Assembly: GCF_001431315.2 (NCBI RefSeq) | Contig: NZ_LKHV02000001.1 | Coordinates: forward strand, 2,294,001 to 2,358,000 | Origin: Candidatus Berkiella cookevillensis | GTDB lineage: Bacteria > Pseudomonadota > Gammaproteobacteria > Berkiellales > Berkiellaceae | Reading direction: 5' to 3' | DNA length: 64,000 bases | In this document: positions 18,989-28,994 of the stretch, piece by piece | Numbering within the stretch: the first letter of the stretch is position 1 | How the letters are laid out: each line of letters begins with the position of its first letter | The notes under the pieces: generated by a model | What the model was told of the DNA's origin: nothing | The model's database searches: none | The model's input: the letters and a program-made list of their open reading frames with translations, nothing else | Translations under genes and position numbers: made by a program

Positions 18989-20027
18989 TATCCTGGGGCT
19001 TTACCGCAAAAATATATTCAAGCTCGCGACTGATAATACGCGCAGCGAAGGCACTTCCTTTTGCTGTATAGTGATATGAATCATACATCATTTCTAAGTT
19101 TCTAGGGATTTGTTGTGCTAGATCAATCACTGTAATTTTATGCGCCAAACCAATCTCCCTGATAATATCGTTGAATCGATGATACAAGACATCATCCTCA
19201 ACACGGTTTGCTTGCGTCATCAAGACAGGGACAATATTATTAATATTACATATTGCAATAAAGGTTTCTAAATTCCGCTTAAAAGCTTCTTCAATCTCGG
19301 CATTGCTTACCGCAGGATCATTCGGTGGATATTCAAAACGCGTAAACACATTTTTAGAGCTTTGTAAGTGGCTTTTAAGTGAAGTTTGATACCAATACGT
19401 TCCTTGCAAACGTAACATCACTAAATCATTAATATTGTGCATGAGCACAACAGCCTGAGGTTTCATTGCAAGTACTTTATTCAGTAAGATATTGATCGAA
19501 TGCATGGACTCATTCGCGGAGACACCGCCATTATAACTATTGATTTTTAAACCTGTTGCTTTCTCTAAAGAGCGCCCTACCAAATAAGGAAAACGCTCTG
19601 TTTCTTCCATATACAAACATTCCGTTGTCGAGCCTCCCAGAAATACGATTTTTGCATCTGGCATCTCATGTATATGGCTTGGAGCAATGAAACCATCAGC
19701 ATCTGTATTCAATGCATAGTATTTGCGCTCCAATACGCCAGGTATTTTTTGTACATAATGACGAGTGGGTCTTTCTTTCCGCTGCTGCAAAGGCGCATGC
19801 TCTCGCAATTTAATAAAACGCCCAATATTTTGATCAATCATGTTAGCAACGTAATATTGCTTAATCATCGTTTTGAGATTTTTTGCTTCAAACTCAGTAT
19901 AACGATTATTAATACATTTAATGGAAAAAAGACCATACAATAATGCAAGAAGCACAGCTAAAATCACAAGGATAGATAGGGTAGGATGCTTTTCAAAAAT
20001 ATTTGATTTATGCTGTAGATCTTGCAT
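18972..20027 (-). CDS. Membrane-anchored SGNH/GDSL-family hydrolase
   Basis: This 351-residue protein has one N-terminal membrane helix (about 14-33) and a periplasmic SGNH domain. Block I is IVFLGGSTTECLYM (catalytic serine, about residue 132), block II has SYNGGVSANES, block III is HNINDLVML, and the C-terminal block V is DSYHYTAKGSAFAA with the Asp-His pair. Such enzymes remove or transfer acyl groups on lipids or polysaccharides. It heads the operon with the ABC exporter and APH-type kinase. Its start codon shares the bases CATG with a possible start of the divergent yraN gene. Confidence 0.75.
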   Translation of the reverse strand: MQDLQHKSNIFEKHPTLSILVILAVLLALLYGLFSIKCINNRYTEFEAKNLKTMIKQYYVANMIDQNIGRFIKLREHAPLQQRKERPTRHYVQKIPGVLERKYYALNTDADGFIAPSHIHEMPDAKIVFLGGSTTECLYMEETERFPYLVGRSLEKATGLKINSYNGGVSANESMHSINILLNKVLAMKPQAVVLMHNINDLVMLRLQGTYWYQTSLKSHLQSSKNVFTRFEYPPNDPAVSNAEIEEAFKRNLETFIAICNINNIVPVLMTQANRVEDDVLYHRFNDIIREIGLAHKITVIDLAQQIPRNLEMMYDSYHYTAKGSAFAARIISRELEYIFAVKPQDNEKSG

Positions 20028-20043
20028 GAATGGTAACTACGAT

Positions 20044-20454
20044 ATGTTCACAAAAGTTAACAAAGATAAACCCTTCTTTGCTAAAAAGCAAAGCAGTCTA
20101 TCCAACACGAAACAAGTGGGTGATCTTGCCGAAAAAGTTGCGTTAGATTTCTTGATAAATAAAGGCTTAGGCTTATTACATCGACAGTTTCGCTGTGCCA
20201 TGGGCGAATGTGATCTCATTATGAAAGAAGGCAAGGTGATTGTCTTCGTGGAGGTTCGCTATAAACAAAATACTTCTTTTTGTACCCCCGAGGAAACCAT
20301 TCATCGTAATAAACAACGCAAGCTCATTCGAACCGCTGAGTTCTTTCTACAACGCTATCCTGACAGCGATTGCCGGATGGATGTCATCTCTATCTCAGGT
20401 AAACAACCAAATTTTAACATTGCCTGGATTCCTGATGCGTTTGGAGTAGAATGA
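20044..20454 (+). CDS. yraN: YraN family (UPF0102) nuclease-fold protein
   Basis: From the ATG at 20044 this is a 136-residue protein (MFTKVNKDKPFF); an in-frame ATG at 20026 would add six residues, and neither has a good ribosome site. The UPF0102 core is clear: KQVGDLAEKVALDFLINKGLGLLHRQFRC, GECDLIMKEGKVIVFVEVRYK and RTAEFFLQRYPDSDCRMDVISI. The E-D-EVRYK pattern is a PD-(D/E)XK nuclease-like fold of uncertain function. It is followed by diaA and dolP, the order found in enterobacteria after lpoA, which supports the assignment. Confidence 0.88.
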   Translation: MFTKVNKDKPFFAKKQSSLSNTKQVGDLAEKVALDFLINKGLGLLHRQFRCAMGECDLIMKEGKVIVFVEVRYKQNTSFCTPEETIHRNKQRKLIRTAEFFLQRYPDSDCRMDVISISGKQPNFNIAWIPDAFGVE

Positions 20455-20477
20455 TGCGCTAAAGCATAAACATTTAA

Positions 20478-21700
<1,223 letters not shown>

Positions 21701-21706
21701 TACAAG

Positions 21707-23092
21707 ATGAAAAAAGACGCGTCCCAGCTCATTGCCATATTAAAATCACAATTTGACGATGCGTCTTTTTATACAGAGCCTAGCGATTGCTGGGCTTATG
21801 GTTATGATAATAGTAGACGACATGCACTCCCAGATGCTGTCGTGTTTGCTTCTAACCACGAAGATGTTGTAAAACTTGTAAAGCTCTGCGCACAACATAG
21901 CATTCCTTTAATCGCAAGAGGTCGTGGCACTAATACAACCGGCGCAGCAATCCCTATCAACGGCGGTATTGTTCTCTCTTTAGAACGCATGCAAAAAATC
22001 ATCGAAATCGATCCGCAAAACAGATTCATGGTTGTAGAGCCTGGCGTATTAAATCAAAATGCACAAGAAGCAGCCCAAAAAATGGGGTTATTTTGGGCAC
22101 CTGATCCAACCAGTGCCCCCTACTCCAGCATTGGCGGTAACATTGCTTGTGGTGCAGCGGGTCCCCGCTCAGTCAAATACGGCACAACAAAGGATAATGT
22201 GCTTGGTTTAACCGCTGTTACAGGCACAGGGCATACCATTCATACTGGGGTATACACAACTAAAGGTTCTGTGGGTTATGATCTAACCCGACTCATGATT
22301 GGCTCAGAGGGCACTTTAGGCATCGTCACCTCTGCTATTTTAAAATTATTACCTATTCCAGAAACGAAACGTACTTTACGTGCCTTCTTTTCTTCCATGC
22401 CAAGCGCTTTATCGGCTGTCATTAAAGTAATGCAACAACCCATCATCCCCTGTGGCGTTGAATTTATGGATGGCAATGCTATTCGCATGGTGCGAAATTT
22501 CTCTCATCCTGAACTGCCTGAAAAGGCACAAAGCATGCTCATTATTGAAGTAGATGGTAGTCACTCTATTATCGATCATGATCTACAAGCCATTGTTAGG
22601 GCTATCCAGCATCCAGATTTACTCGAAGTAAATATTGCACGCTCAGAAAAAGAAGCCACAGAACTATGGAAAATTAGAAAGTCTCTTTCTGCTTCTTTAA
22701 GGAGCTTATCTCCGCATAAAATTAACGAAGATATTATTGTCCCTGTTAGCAAAGTCAGCGAAATTTTAGAATTCACCGAAGTGCTTTCTAAACAATATGA
22801 AATACAAGTTGTTAATTTCGGTCATGCTGGCAATGGGAATATTCATGTTAATTTTTTAGTAGATCCCTTTGATCCTATCAAAGGCCCTCAAGCCAAAGAA
22901 TGTCTGCATCAACTTTTTGATAAAGTATTAAGTCTAAAAGGCTCTTTGTCTGGCGAGCATGGTGTAGGGATTGAAAAGCGAGATTATATTGGTAAAGAAA
23001 TAAACAGTGACACACTCTGCCTAATGAAAAATATCAAAGCACAATTTGACCCCCAGAATATACTCAATCCAGGTAAAATCTTTCCTGAATAG
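21707..23092 (+). CDS. FAD-linked oxidase (GlcD/D-lactate dehydrogenase type)
   Basis: This 461-residue protein has an N-terminal PCMH-type FAD domain with LIARGRGTNTTGAA, GGIVLSLERM, SSIGGNIACGAAGPRSVKYG and GSEGTLGIVT. A C-terminal FAD-oxidase domain contains FGHAGNGNIHVNF and SGEHGVGIEKR and ends FDPQNILNPGKIF. It would oxidise a 2-hydroxyacid such as D-lactate or glycolate, passing electrons to the quinone pool; the substrate cannot be decided here. It starts seven bases after dolP and is probably read through from that operon. Length and motifs are complete. Confidence 0.88.
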   Translation: MKKDASQLIAILKSQFDDASFYTEPSDCWAYGYDNSRRHALPDAVVFASNHEDVVKLVKLCAQHSIPLIARGRGTNTTGAAIPINGGIVLSLERMQKIIEIDPQNRFMVVEPGVLNQNAQEAAQKMGLFWAPDPTSAPYSSIGGNIACGAAGPRSVKYGTTKDNVLGLTAVTGTGHTIHTGVYTTKGSVGYDLTRLMIGSEGTLGIVTSAILKLLPIPETKRTLRAFFSSMPSALSAVIKVMQQPIIPCGVEFMDGNAIRMVRNFSHPELPEKAQSMLIIEVDGSHSIIDHDLQAIVRAIQHPDLLEVNIARSEKEATELWKIRKSLSASLRSLSPHKINEDIIVPVSKVSEILEFTEVLSKQYEIQVVNFGHAGNGNIHVNFLVDPFDPIKGPQAKECLHQLFDKVLSLKGSLSGEHGVGIEKRDYIGKEINSDTLCLMKNIKAQFDPQNILNPGKIFPE

Positions 23093-23247
23093 CACTGACA
23101 TTTACTTTATGTGTAGTCACACATCATATGACTTTTTAACCATTTAACCATCTGATTTTGCTCAGTATTAAAATGAATGAACTTTCTTAATTTTGCTTGA
23201 GTCACTTATGTCAAGCAAAGCTAATTCTTAAATGAAGAGAGAGTACT

Positions 23248-23700
23248 ATGTCAAATACAGGCTCTGAATCCGAAGATACTTTCCCCTCCATACGTGTAGA
23301 CACAGCCAAAATTGAAGAAATAAAGCAAAGGAAATATGGCCACAAGGGTGCTATAGCCAAAGTTTACAATGAGGCAACAGAAGCATTTTTACAACAAGTG
23401 AAAGATGCGCAAGATCAGATGAAACCTAAGATTTCAGAAGCTGAAGAGCGCCTTAATACTTTAGCCGTTGTCAAAAGTGCCAAACAGAGCATCATTTCAA
23501 AACTAGAAACGCAATCAAAACAAAATGAAAAAATAATCGCAGATGCAGCTGCAGAAATCAAAAAACTTGAAGCCCAAATTCGAGCTGCAGAAACAAAAAC
23601 GAAGCTCCACGAGCCACAATCATCCAATGGCGGCCCACCACCTCCACCTGTTGGTGGCCCCACCCCCACCACCTCCACCACCAGGAGGTCCTGGATCTAA
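23248..23700 (+). pseudogene. WH2/polyproline protein, N-terminal segment before frameshift
   Basis: The ATG at 23248 follows a purine-rich ribosome site. This 150-residue frame is helical and coiled-coil-like, enters a proline segment (GGPPPPPVGGP) and then runs out of frame to a stop. The frame of the following segment takes over seamlessly if one C is removed from the CCCC run at 23658-23661, giving GGPPPPPPPPGGPGSK. The two segments are therefore one gene of about 869 codons carrying a one-base insertion, a sequence error, or a slippage site. See the next entry for the function. Confidence 0.7.
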
Positions 23701-25858
23701 ACAACAGAAAACAACGGCGCCTATAAAAAAAGCCTATGTATCTGCACCTATCGATAAAGGTGCTATGTTTGCGCAAATCCAACAGGGTGCAAAGCTCAAA
23801 AAAGTAGATTCTAAAGATCCCAATGCAGAAAAGCCCACGCCACCTGTTAACGACATGGCAGCTATGCTTCAGCAGATTAGAGAACGTGGTGGCACAAGAA
23901 AGGAACAACAAACAACGCATCAAGCAACATCAAATGAAGCCAAAAATCCAGGTAATGTCTCCAATGAAGAAGCCATTGCAGCACAAATTAAAGAACTAAG
24001 TGATAAAGCAAAAACCTTAGAAAACCAACAACACCGTGAATTAAGAGGACAAACTCGAAAATTAGCAGAATTAGAAGCAAATTTTGATGCGGCAAAAGAT
24101 TTCTTATTCACTGCCGATGATCAAATTGCCTCCTTAGAAAGCTTAGTCTCTGCACAAACAAGTGCCATAGAACAACAAAAGCAACAATTAGCACATTTGC
24201 AAGCAGTTGCAAAACTATACCAAGAATTAGAACAAGCTACTCAAATAAAGCCTTTGCCTGAGGTGGTTCTACCTGAAGCTGAGCCAGAATCTGAAAGTAA
24301 AGAGCTGGAAGCTGAACAACCCGCAAATGATACTCCTTCAATATCAATGCCACCACCACCACCACCACCACCACCACCACCACCACCTCCTCCTCCTCCT
24401 CCTCCTCCTCCTCCTCCTCCTCCTCCTCCACCGCCTGGAATCAATTTAGGGGGTGCTAAATTACGCAAAGTAGAGAAAACAGAAAAAGTAGATAATCCAG
24501 AACCTCTCAAACCTCCACCTAAAACGCCTATGAACATGGCTGATATTATTGCATCCAGTCCAAAATTTAAGGCTACACAAAAACAACAAGAACAAGAAGC
24601 CAAACAGGAGATGCTAGCAGAACAACGAAGAAAGCAAGAAGAGGCTCAAAGAGATGCCGCAATATTGGCCGAACGTCAGGCCAAAGCGGCTATCATAATG
24701 GCAGATGCAAAAAAAGATTTTAAACCAAACGATGAATTTCTGAAGCAACAACAAGAGCGTCAAGCTCGCACAGTTGACTTAATACAACCCATTGTCAATC
24801 AGCAAGCACAAACTTCTGAGATAGAACAACTCAGAAAAAAAATCCAAGAAGCACAACTTGAACAAGAACGTGATTACAGAGAAAGATTGGATGCCAGAGA
24901 TAATCCTTCACCTGTTGTAGAATCAGAACCTCTTCAATCTGAAGTTCTCGCAGAAGAAAACAAAGCTGAAGAAGAAGCGCAAGAACTTGAAGCACAAGAA
25001 CCTGAGATAGCACTTCAATATCTTGAAGTGCAAGAACTTGAGGAACAAGAATCTGAAGTACAAGAACTTAAAGAGCCTGAAGCGCAAGAACCTAAGGTGC
25101 CAGAACCAGATCCAGAAGCTGAGATAGAGGAAAACAAAGATGAAGAGAGTCTTGAGCATGAAGAGGAAGCTGATCAAGAAATAGAGGCAAAGAGCAGTGT
25201 GGAAATACCCCAGAATCCACCCTCATCTAGTTGGATAAAAGCTGAACCTAGTGTTCAAGCAAAACGAGAAAGAGAAGCAAGAATACAACAAGATCAACCG
25301 CAGGAACAAAAAATACCTGCGCCTCTCGAACAAGATCAATTAGCGCAAACTATACAACTCACAGTTAAATTAGATGGTATGGATCTGTCTAAAGACAGCA
25401 AGAAAAGAGAAGCATCGGCAATTTCAGACGTTTTAAAAGGAACCTCATTTGAACCAAGGGATTTTTTAAGTGCTGCAAAAACCACGGACATCGCAAGCTC
25501 TTTATTCAGTAGGGCAAAACAAAAAGCGTCCAATCATCGCCTTTTATCTGACACCCAAGTATTAGACGGTATTAGTAAATTACTTGAAATCACAACACGA
25601 CATCCACTAACAGATCCTAACGATGGTCTTAAGAATGCACATATCATTTATGGTGCTATTTTGGATTTGCAAAGAGATAACCCTAAGTTCACAGATCCTA
25701 AAAATAAAGCAGGATCACTGATGGAAGACATGAAACGTGTAATTGTTTCTTCGGCTGGAAGTGCTAACAAAGGCATCAGCCAAAATGAAGCAATCAAAGC
25801 TTATGAAGAAGTTAAACCAAAAGAACCTGATGTGCAGGGAAAATTAAAAAATAAATAA
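23543..25858 (+). CDS. WH2-motif, polyproline, coiled-coil protein (putative host actin-binding effector), main segment
   Basis: This is the downstream part of the frameshifted gene; the coordinates give the open frame, and authentic coding begins near 23660. In order it has a proline run, then a WH2-like motif GAMFAQIQQGAKLKKV (about 23757-23805; the family pattern is hydrophobic-xx-I-x-x-G-x-x-LKKV). A second, weaker motif is DMAAMLQQIRERGGTRKE, followed by a coiled coil (about 23960-24230). Then comes a run of 29 prolines (24350-24436), GGAKLRKVEK, NMADIIASSPKFK, a Glu/Gln-rich repeat region (about 24940-25200) and a globular C-terminal domain (about 25340-25858). WH2 plus polyproline is the layout of actin nucleators and WASP-family proteins and of RickA/Sca2-like bacterial factors. 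No signal peptide is seen. Confidence 0.75.
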   Translation: MQLQKSKNLKPKFELQKQKRSSTSHNHPMAAHHLHLLVAPPPPPPPPGGPGSKQQKTTAPIKKAYVSAPIDKGAMFAQIQQGAKLKKVDSKDPNAEKPTPPVNDMAAMLQQIRERGGTRKEQQTTHQATSNEAKNPGNVSNEEAIAAQIKELSDKAKTLENQQHRELRGQTRKLAELEANFDAAKDFLFTADDQIASLESLVSAQTSAIEQQKQQLAHLQAVAKLYQELEQATQIKPLPEVVLPEAEPESESKELEAEQPANDTPSISMPPPPPPPPPPPPPPPPPPPPPPPPPPPPPGINLGGAKLRKVEKTEKVDNPEPLKPPPKTPMNMADIIASSPKFKATQKQQEQEAKQEMLAEQRRKQEEAQRDAAILAERQAKAAIIMADAKKDFKPNDEFLKQQQERQARTVDLIQPIVNQQAQTSEIEQLRKKIQEAQLEQERDYRERLDARDNPSPVVESEPLQSEVLAEENKAEEEAQELEAQEPEIALQYLEVQELEEQESEVQELKEPEAQEPKVPEPDPEAEIEENKDEESLEHEEEADQEIEAKSSVEIPQNPPSSSWIKAEPSVQAKREREARIQQDQPQEQKIPAPLEQDQLAQTIQLTVKLDGMDLSKDSKKREASAISDVLKGTSFEPRDFLSAAKTTDIASSLFSRAKQKASNHRLLSDTQVLDGISKLLEITTRHPLTDPNDGLKNAHIIYGAILDLQRDNPKFTDPKNKAGSLMEDMKRVIVSSAGSANKGISQNEAIKAYEEVKPKEPDVQGKLKNK
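24350..24436 (+). repeat. Trinucleotide microsatellite (CCA)12(CCT)14 encoding polyproline
   Basis: Twelve CCA codons (24350-24385) are followed by fourteen CCT codons (24386-24427), then CCA CCG CCT, all in the coding frame: 29 consecutive prolines. Slippage by whole triplets would change tract length without breaking the frame. Confidence 0.9.
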
Positions 25859-26068
25859 TTAAATCTAAATAATACAGACAATATTTATTTTCTATATATG
25901 ATATGGCTTAATGACTCAAATGCTACACTAGAAAAATCGCTTTTAAAGATAAAAGGTAGGTATCGTGCTTCATTATAAAAAGAAGAAAAACAGGAAAATG
26001 CGCACAATCAACTCAGCCTTTAGCACATATACCAAAGGCTGTGATTTGCTCAATCTAAACATTGTTCG

Positions 26069-26986
26069 CTAACGCATTGCTTTTAAATGCGCAGAAAAGC
26101 AATGCGACAAAGCTTTTAGATGATAACCACCTTCAAGCGTCGAAATCACTTTACCTTCACATACCCTTTCTGCAATTTTTACAATTTTATCTGTAACGTA
26201 AAAATAATCTTTTTGTAAGAAAAATAATTCTGCAAGCGGATCTTTGCGATGCGCATCAAAACCAGCAGAAATAAAAATAAGCTGAGGCGCAAAGGCTTCT
26301 AAGGCATCCACAAGATGGTTATCTACTAAATCATGAAATGCTTCACTACCACTACCCGCGGCAAGTGGATGAAAATGAAAATGAGAAGGTTGCTTATCCA
26401 GCTCAACACCCGGATAAAAAGGATGTTGAAAAGACGACCAATAAAATACGCGTGGATCATCTCGAAACATTTTCTCTGTACCATTACCATGATGGACATC
26501 AAAATCAATAATGGCAATGCGATCTAACTTATAGACATCTAAGGCAAATGCAGCACCTACAGCAACATTATTAAAAAAGCAAAATCCCATGGCTCTATCA
26601 GGCTCTGCGTGATGACCTGGTGGTCTTATCAAACACACTGCTCGTTTTGTTTGCTTATCCATCACTGCCTTCACTGCATCTTTAACGCTACCAGCGGCAA
26701 AACATGCGGCTTCCAATGTGAGAGGATTCATTGCAGTATCCCCATCAAAATAGTAATACCCTTCTTTAGGAGAAGCGGCAAATACGCTATTTATGTATTC
26801 TTCATGATGCACGCGCAACAAATCTTCTTTCAAAATGATGTGGGGTGTTTGCCATAAGAGTTCGTCATGCCATTGCAATTGATGCAAAGAACTAATAATG
26901 AGTTCTAGTCGTTGAGGCCGTTCAGGATGCCCCAATCCCATTTCGTGTTCTAAAAAGATAGGATGGTAAAAAAGAGTAATTGCCAT
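26069..26986 (-). CDS. Histone deacetylase-superfamily hydrolase (AcuC/HDAC-like)
   Basis: This 305-residue protein has the arginase/deacetylase fold of class II HDAC-like bacterial amidohydrolases. Visible motifs are HPERPQRLELI, the catalytic RPPGHHAEPDRAMGFCFFNNVA (tandem histidines), the zinc ligands IDFDVHHGNGT, SAGFDAHRKDPL, and LEGGYHL near the C-terminus. It removes acyl groups from amines such as polyamines or lysines; the true substrate is unknown. It starts at 26986, divergent from peptide deformylase, with a 105-bp shared promoter region. No signal peptide is present, so it acts in the cytoplasm. Confidence 0.88.
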   Translation of the reverse strand: MAITLFYHPIFLEHEMGLGHPERPQRLELIISSLHQLQWHDELLWQTPHIILKEDLLRVHHEEYINSVFAASPKEGYYYFDGDTAMNPLTLEAACFAAGSVKDAVKAVMDKQTKRAVCLIRPPGHHAEPDRAMGFCFFNNVAVGAAFALDVYKLDRIAIIDFDVHHGNGTEKMFRDDPRVFYWSSFQHPFYPGVELDKQPSHFHFHPLAAGSGSEAFHDLVDNHLVDALEAFAPQLIFISAGFDAHRKDPLAELFFLQKDYFYVTDKIVKIAERVCEGKVISTLEGGYHLKALSHCFSAHLKAMR

Positions 26987-27090
26987 AGTTTTCTTAAATT
27001 GAGTCTGAAACCTTAATTTTGTTAAGCCCGAATTCTACTTTCTCTATGCTATACTAGCCAATTATTATCCATTTTTAAGTTAGTTATGTT

Positions 27091-27774
27091 ATGCCATTAG
27101 ATGTTGTAACAATAGAGCATGGACCACATCCTGAAGTATTACGATCAGAAGCTCAAGCGGTTATTTTCCCACTCACAGAACAAGATATCACTTTTATTGA
27201 CAACCTAAAGAATACCTTCCTACAGCTAAATGGCGTAGGCTTAGCAGCCCCTCAAGTGGGTGTTGCTAAGAAAATTATTGTTTATGGCATTTCACAAAAG
27301 GCCGCATTTATCCGAAAAAATGCTAAAGTCGTTCCTACAACCGTTCTCATCAATCCGCAATATGTTCCTACAACAGATGCTAAACGCGTATATGACTGGG
27401 AAGGTTGCTTCTCAGTTGAAAAACTTACTGGTAAAGTGCCTCGCTATGATAAGATTCACTATACCGCTTTCCTAACAGATGGTAACTTTATCTCTGAAAC
27501 AGCAGAAGGCTTCACCGCACGCGTACTACAGCATGAAATTGATCATATTAATGGTAAACTGATCACCGATCGATTAAGCACGGATTGTATACAAGGCTCA
27601 CCCCAAGAAATGTCACGGTTACGCTATAGCGAAATGACTATTGAGCAACTGGAGCACATTCAGAAAATGATAAAAGATGATAGCTTGTCAACTACAACAA
27701 ATACCGATCGCAAACAAACTTTAGCGGCAACGCTCGAAATGGTTGAAGCCATCCTTGCAGAGAAATCATCATAA
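27091..27774 (+). CDS. def: Peptide deformylase with C-terminal extension
   Basis: This 227-residue protein has all three catalytic motifs: GVGLAAPQVG (residues 49-58), WEGCFSVE (cysteine metal ligand, about 109) and LQHEIDHINGKLITD (HExxH, about 148). It removes the formyl group from nascent proteins. About 50 residues follow the usual end of the enzyme (MTIEQLEHIQKMIKDDSLS onward), predicted helical and of unknown role. The gene is not in the common def-fmt arrangement, so this may be a second deformylase copy. Confidence 0.88.
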   Translation: MPLDVVTIEHGPHPEVLRSEAQAVIFPLTEQDITFIDNLKNTFLQLNGVGLAAPQVGVAKKIIVYGISQKAAFIRKNAKVVPTTVLINPQYVPTTDAKRVYDWEGCFSVEKLTGKVPRYDKIHYTAFLTDGNFISETAEGFTARVLQHEIDHINGKLITDRLSTDCIQGSPQEMSRLRYSEMTIEQLEHIQKMIKDDSLSTTTNTDRKQTLAATLEMVEAILAEKSS

Positions 27775-27955
27775 AAAGTATCCATAAAGCCCCTCTGTCG
27801 TATAAACTCGAGTGGCGCTTTGATATAGGCTTCAGGTACACTTCCCTCTTAAATCCCATAGGCAGGGGAGAATTCATGCATAAGCCGGTATCGCTTTAGG
27901 TAAATTTTCAGCCTTGTGGATGTAGCATATTTTCTAACTTACATGGGATGTTCGC

Positions 27956-28864
27956 ATGAAATTTGTAAAACTCATTTTTGTATCGACTTTATTGTGTAGT
28001 CTGCCCTTTTCTCATCTAACAGCAAGAACAAATCCAAGTCAGCCAGCAAAAACTGTCCTTATTACTGGCGCATTCGATGGCATTGGTAAAGCAACCGCTC
28101 AAGCCTTCGCACAAAAAGGTTGGCAAGTATGGGCAACTGATCAATCGATAAATAATACTACCTTTAAAGCCTATCCCAATGTACATGTTTTAAAATTAGA
28201 TGTTACAGATGAATTTGATATTCAGCAGGCCGTAGACAGTATTTTAGCAGAACAGCCTAACATAGATGTGCTCATCAACAATGCAGGTTATGGCTTAATC
28301 GGCGCTCAAGAAGCCGTGAGTAAAGAAGAAATTCAACATCAATTTGAAGTAAATGTTTATGGACCTATTATGCTAACGCAAGCAGTCCTACCTAGCATGC
28401 GCGAAAATAAGCAAGGTCATATTATTAACGTCAGCAGCACCTCAGGTATGCGAGCTATCCCTGGCCTTGGTACTTATGCGGCCAGCAAATTTGCAATGGA
28501 AGCTATTTCTGAAGCATTAGCGAGCGAAGTATCTCATTGGAACATCAAAGTCAGCGTTATTGAACCTGGCACCGTGTATACCAACTGGGCAAATCATTCT
28601 GTACTTACAGAAAAGAGTGTTGTTAAAGACTATGATAAATTAGCGAATAATCTACAGCGCTATCTAACCAAACGCCTCATAGAAGGACAGCCCCCAGAAG
28701 AAGTAGCAGAGTTAATTACTAAAGTCGTCGATGATCCGAATCCGCACTTCAGATATCAAACCAGCCATCATGCACGAGAAATTGCCAGCGTAAAATGGCG
28801 TGATGTTACTGGTGATACACAGATTAAACAACAGAAAATCTTTGTGGAAGAGCTGTATTCTTAG
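27956..28864 (+). CDS. Short-chain dehydrogenase with predicted signal peptide
   Basis: This 302-residue protein has the complete SDR pattern: cofactor motif TGAFDGIGKATA (about 37), NNAGYG (about 108), catalytic serine region INVSSTSG and YAASK (Tyr-x-x-x-Lys, about 174). Unusually, it begins with a hydrophobic leader (MKFVKLIFVSTLLCSLPFS) followed by LTARTNPSQPAK, which looks like a cleavable signal peptide. NAD(P)-dependent SDRs normally act in the cytoplasm. If no export occurs, translation could begin later, but no other ATG precedes the cofactor motif. Substrate unknown. Confidence 0.82.
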   Translation: MKFVKLIFVSTLLCSLPFSHLTARTNPSQPAKTVLITGAFDGIGKATAQAFAQKGWQVWATDQSINNTTFKAYPNVHVLKLDVTDEFDIQQAVDSILAEQPNIDVLINNAGYGLIGAQEAVSKEEIQHQFEVNVYGPIMLTQAVLPSMRENKQGHIINVSSTSGMRAIPGLGTYAASKFAMEAISEALASEVSHWNIKVSVIEPGTVYTNWANHSVLTEKSVVKDYDKLANNLQRYLTKRLIEGQPPEEVAELITKVVDDPNPHFRYQTSHHAREIASVKWRDVTGDTQIKQQKIFVEELYS

Positions 28865-28994
28865 ACTCTAATGAACGAAGTGAATAAAAAATCCCACTTT
28901 TTGAAGGGGGATGCGCACTGATAAGTGCGCAAGGGGGGGGGGTATACTGGGAATTTAAGTTCACTCTCCTCAATCCCCCATCCAACCTTACCCA
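28865..28994. repeat. Intergenic hairpin and G10 homopolymer
   Basis: Between the SDR gene and the convergent methyltransferase gene, GCGCAC and GTGCGC form a perfect hairpin (28913-28930, loop TGATAA). It is followed by a run of ten G residues (28933-28942). The surrounding AATCCCACTTTTTGAAGGGGG is reminiscent of degenerate intergenic repeats. No gene is seen. Confidence 0.5.

Noticed and set aside
24237-24603. Minus-strand frames encoding poly-Gly, poly-Glu or poly-Val
   Set aside because: They are the reverse translations of the CCA/CCT microsatellite inside the WH2 gene, with no start context.
25965-26072. 35-residue GTG-started frame with AAGGTAGG upstream
   Set aside because: Short, very basic at its start, and overlaps the end of the convergent HDAC-like gene; no other support.
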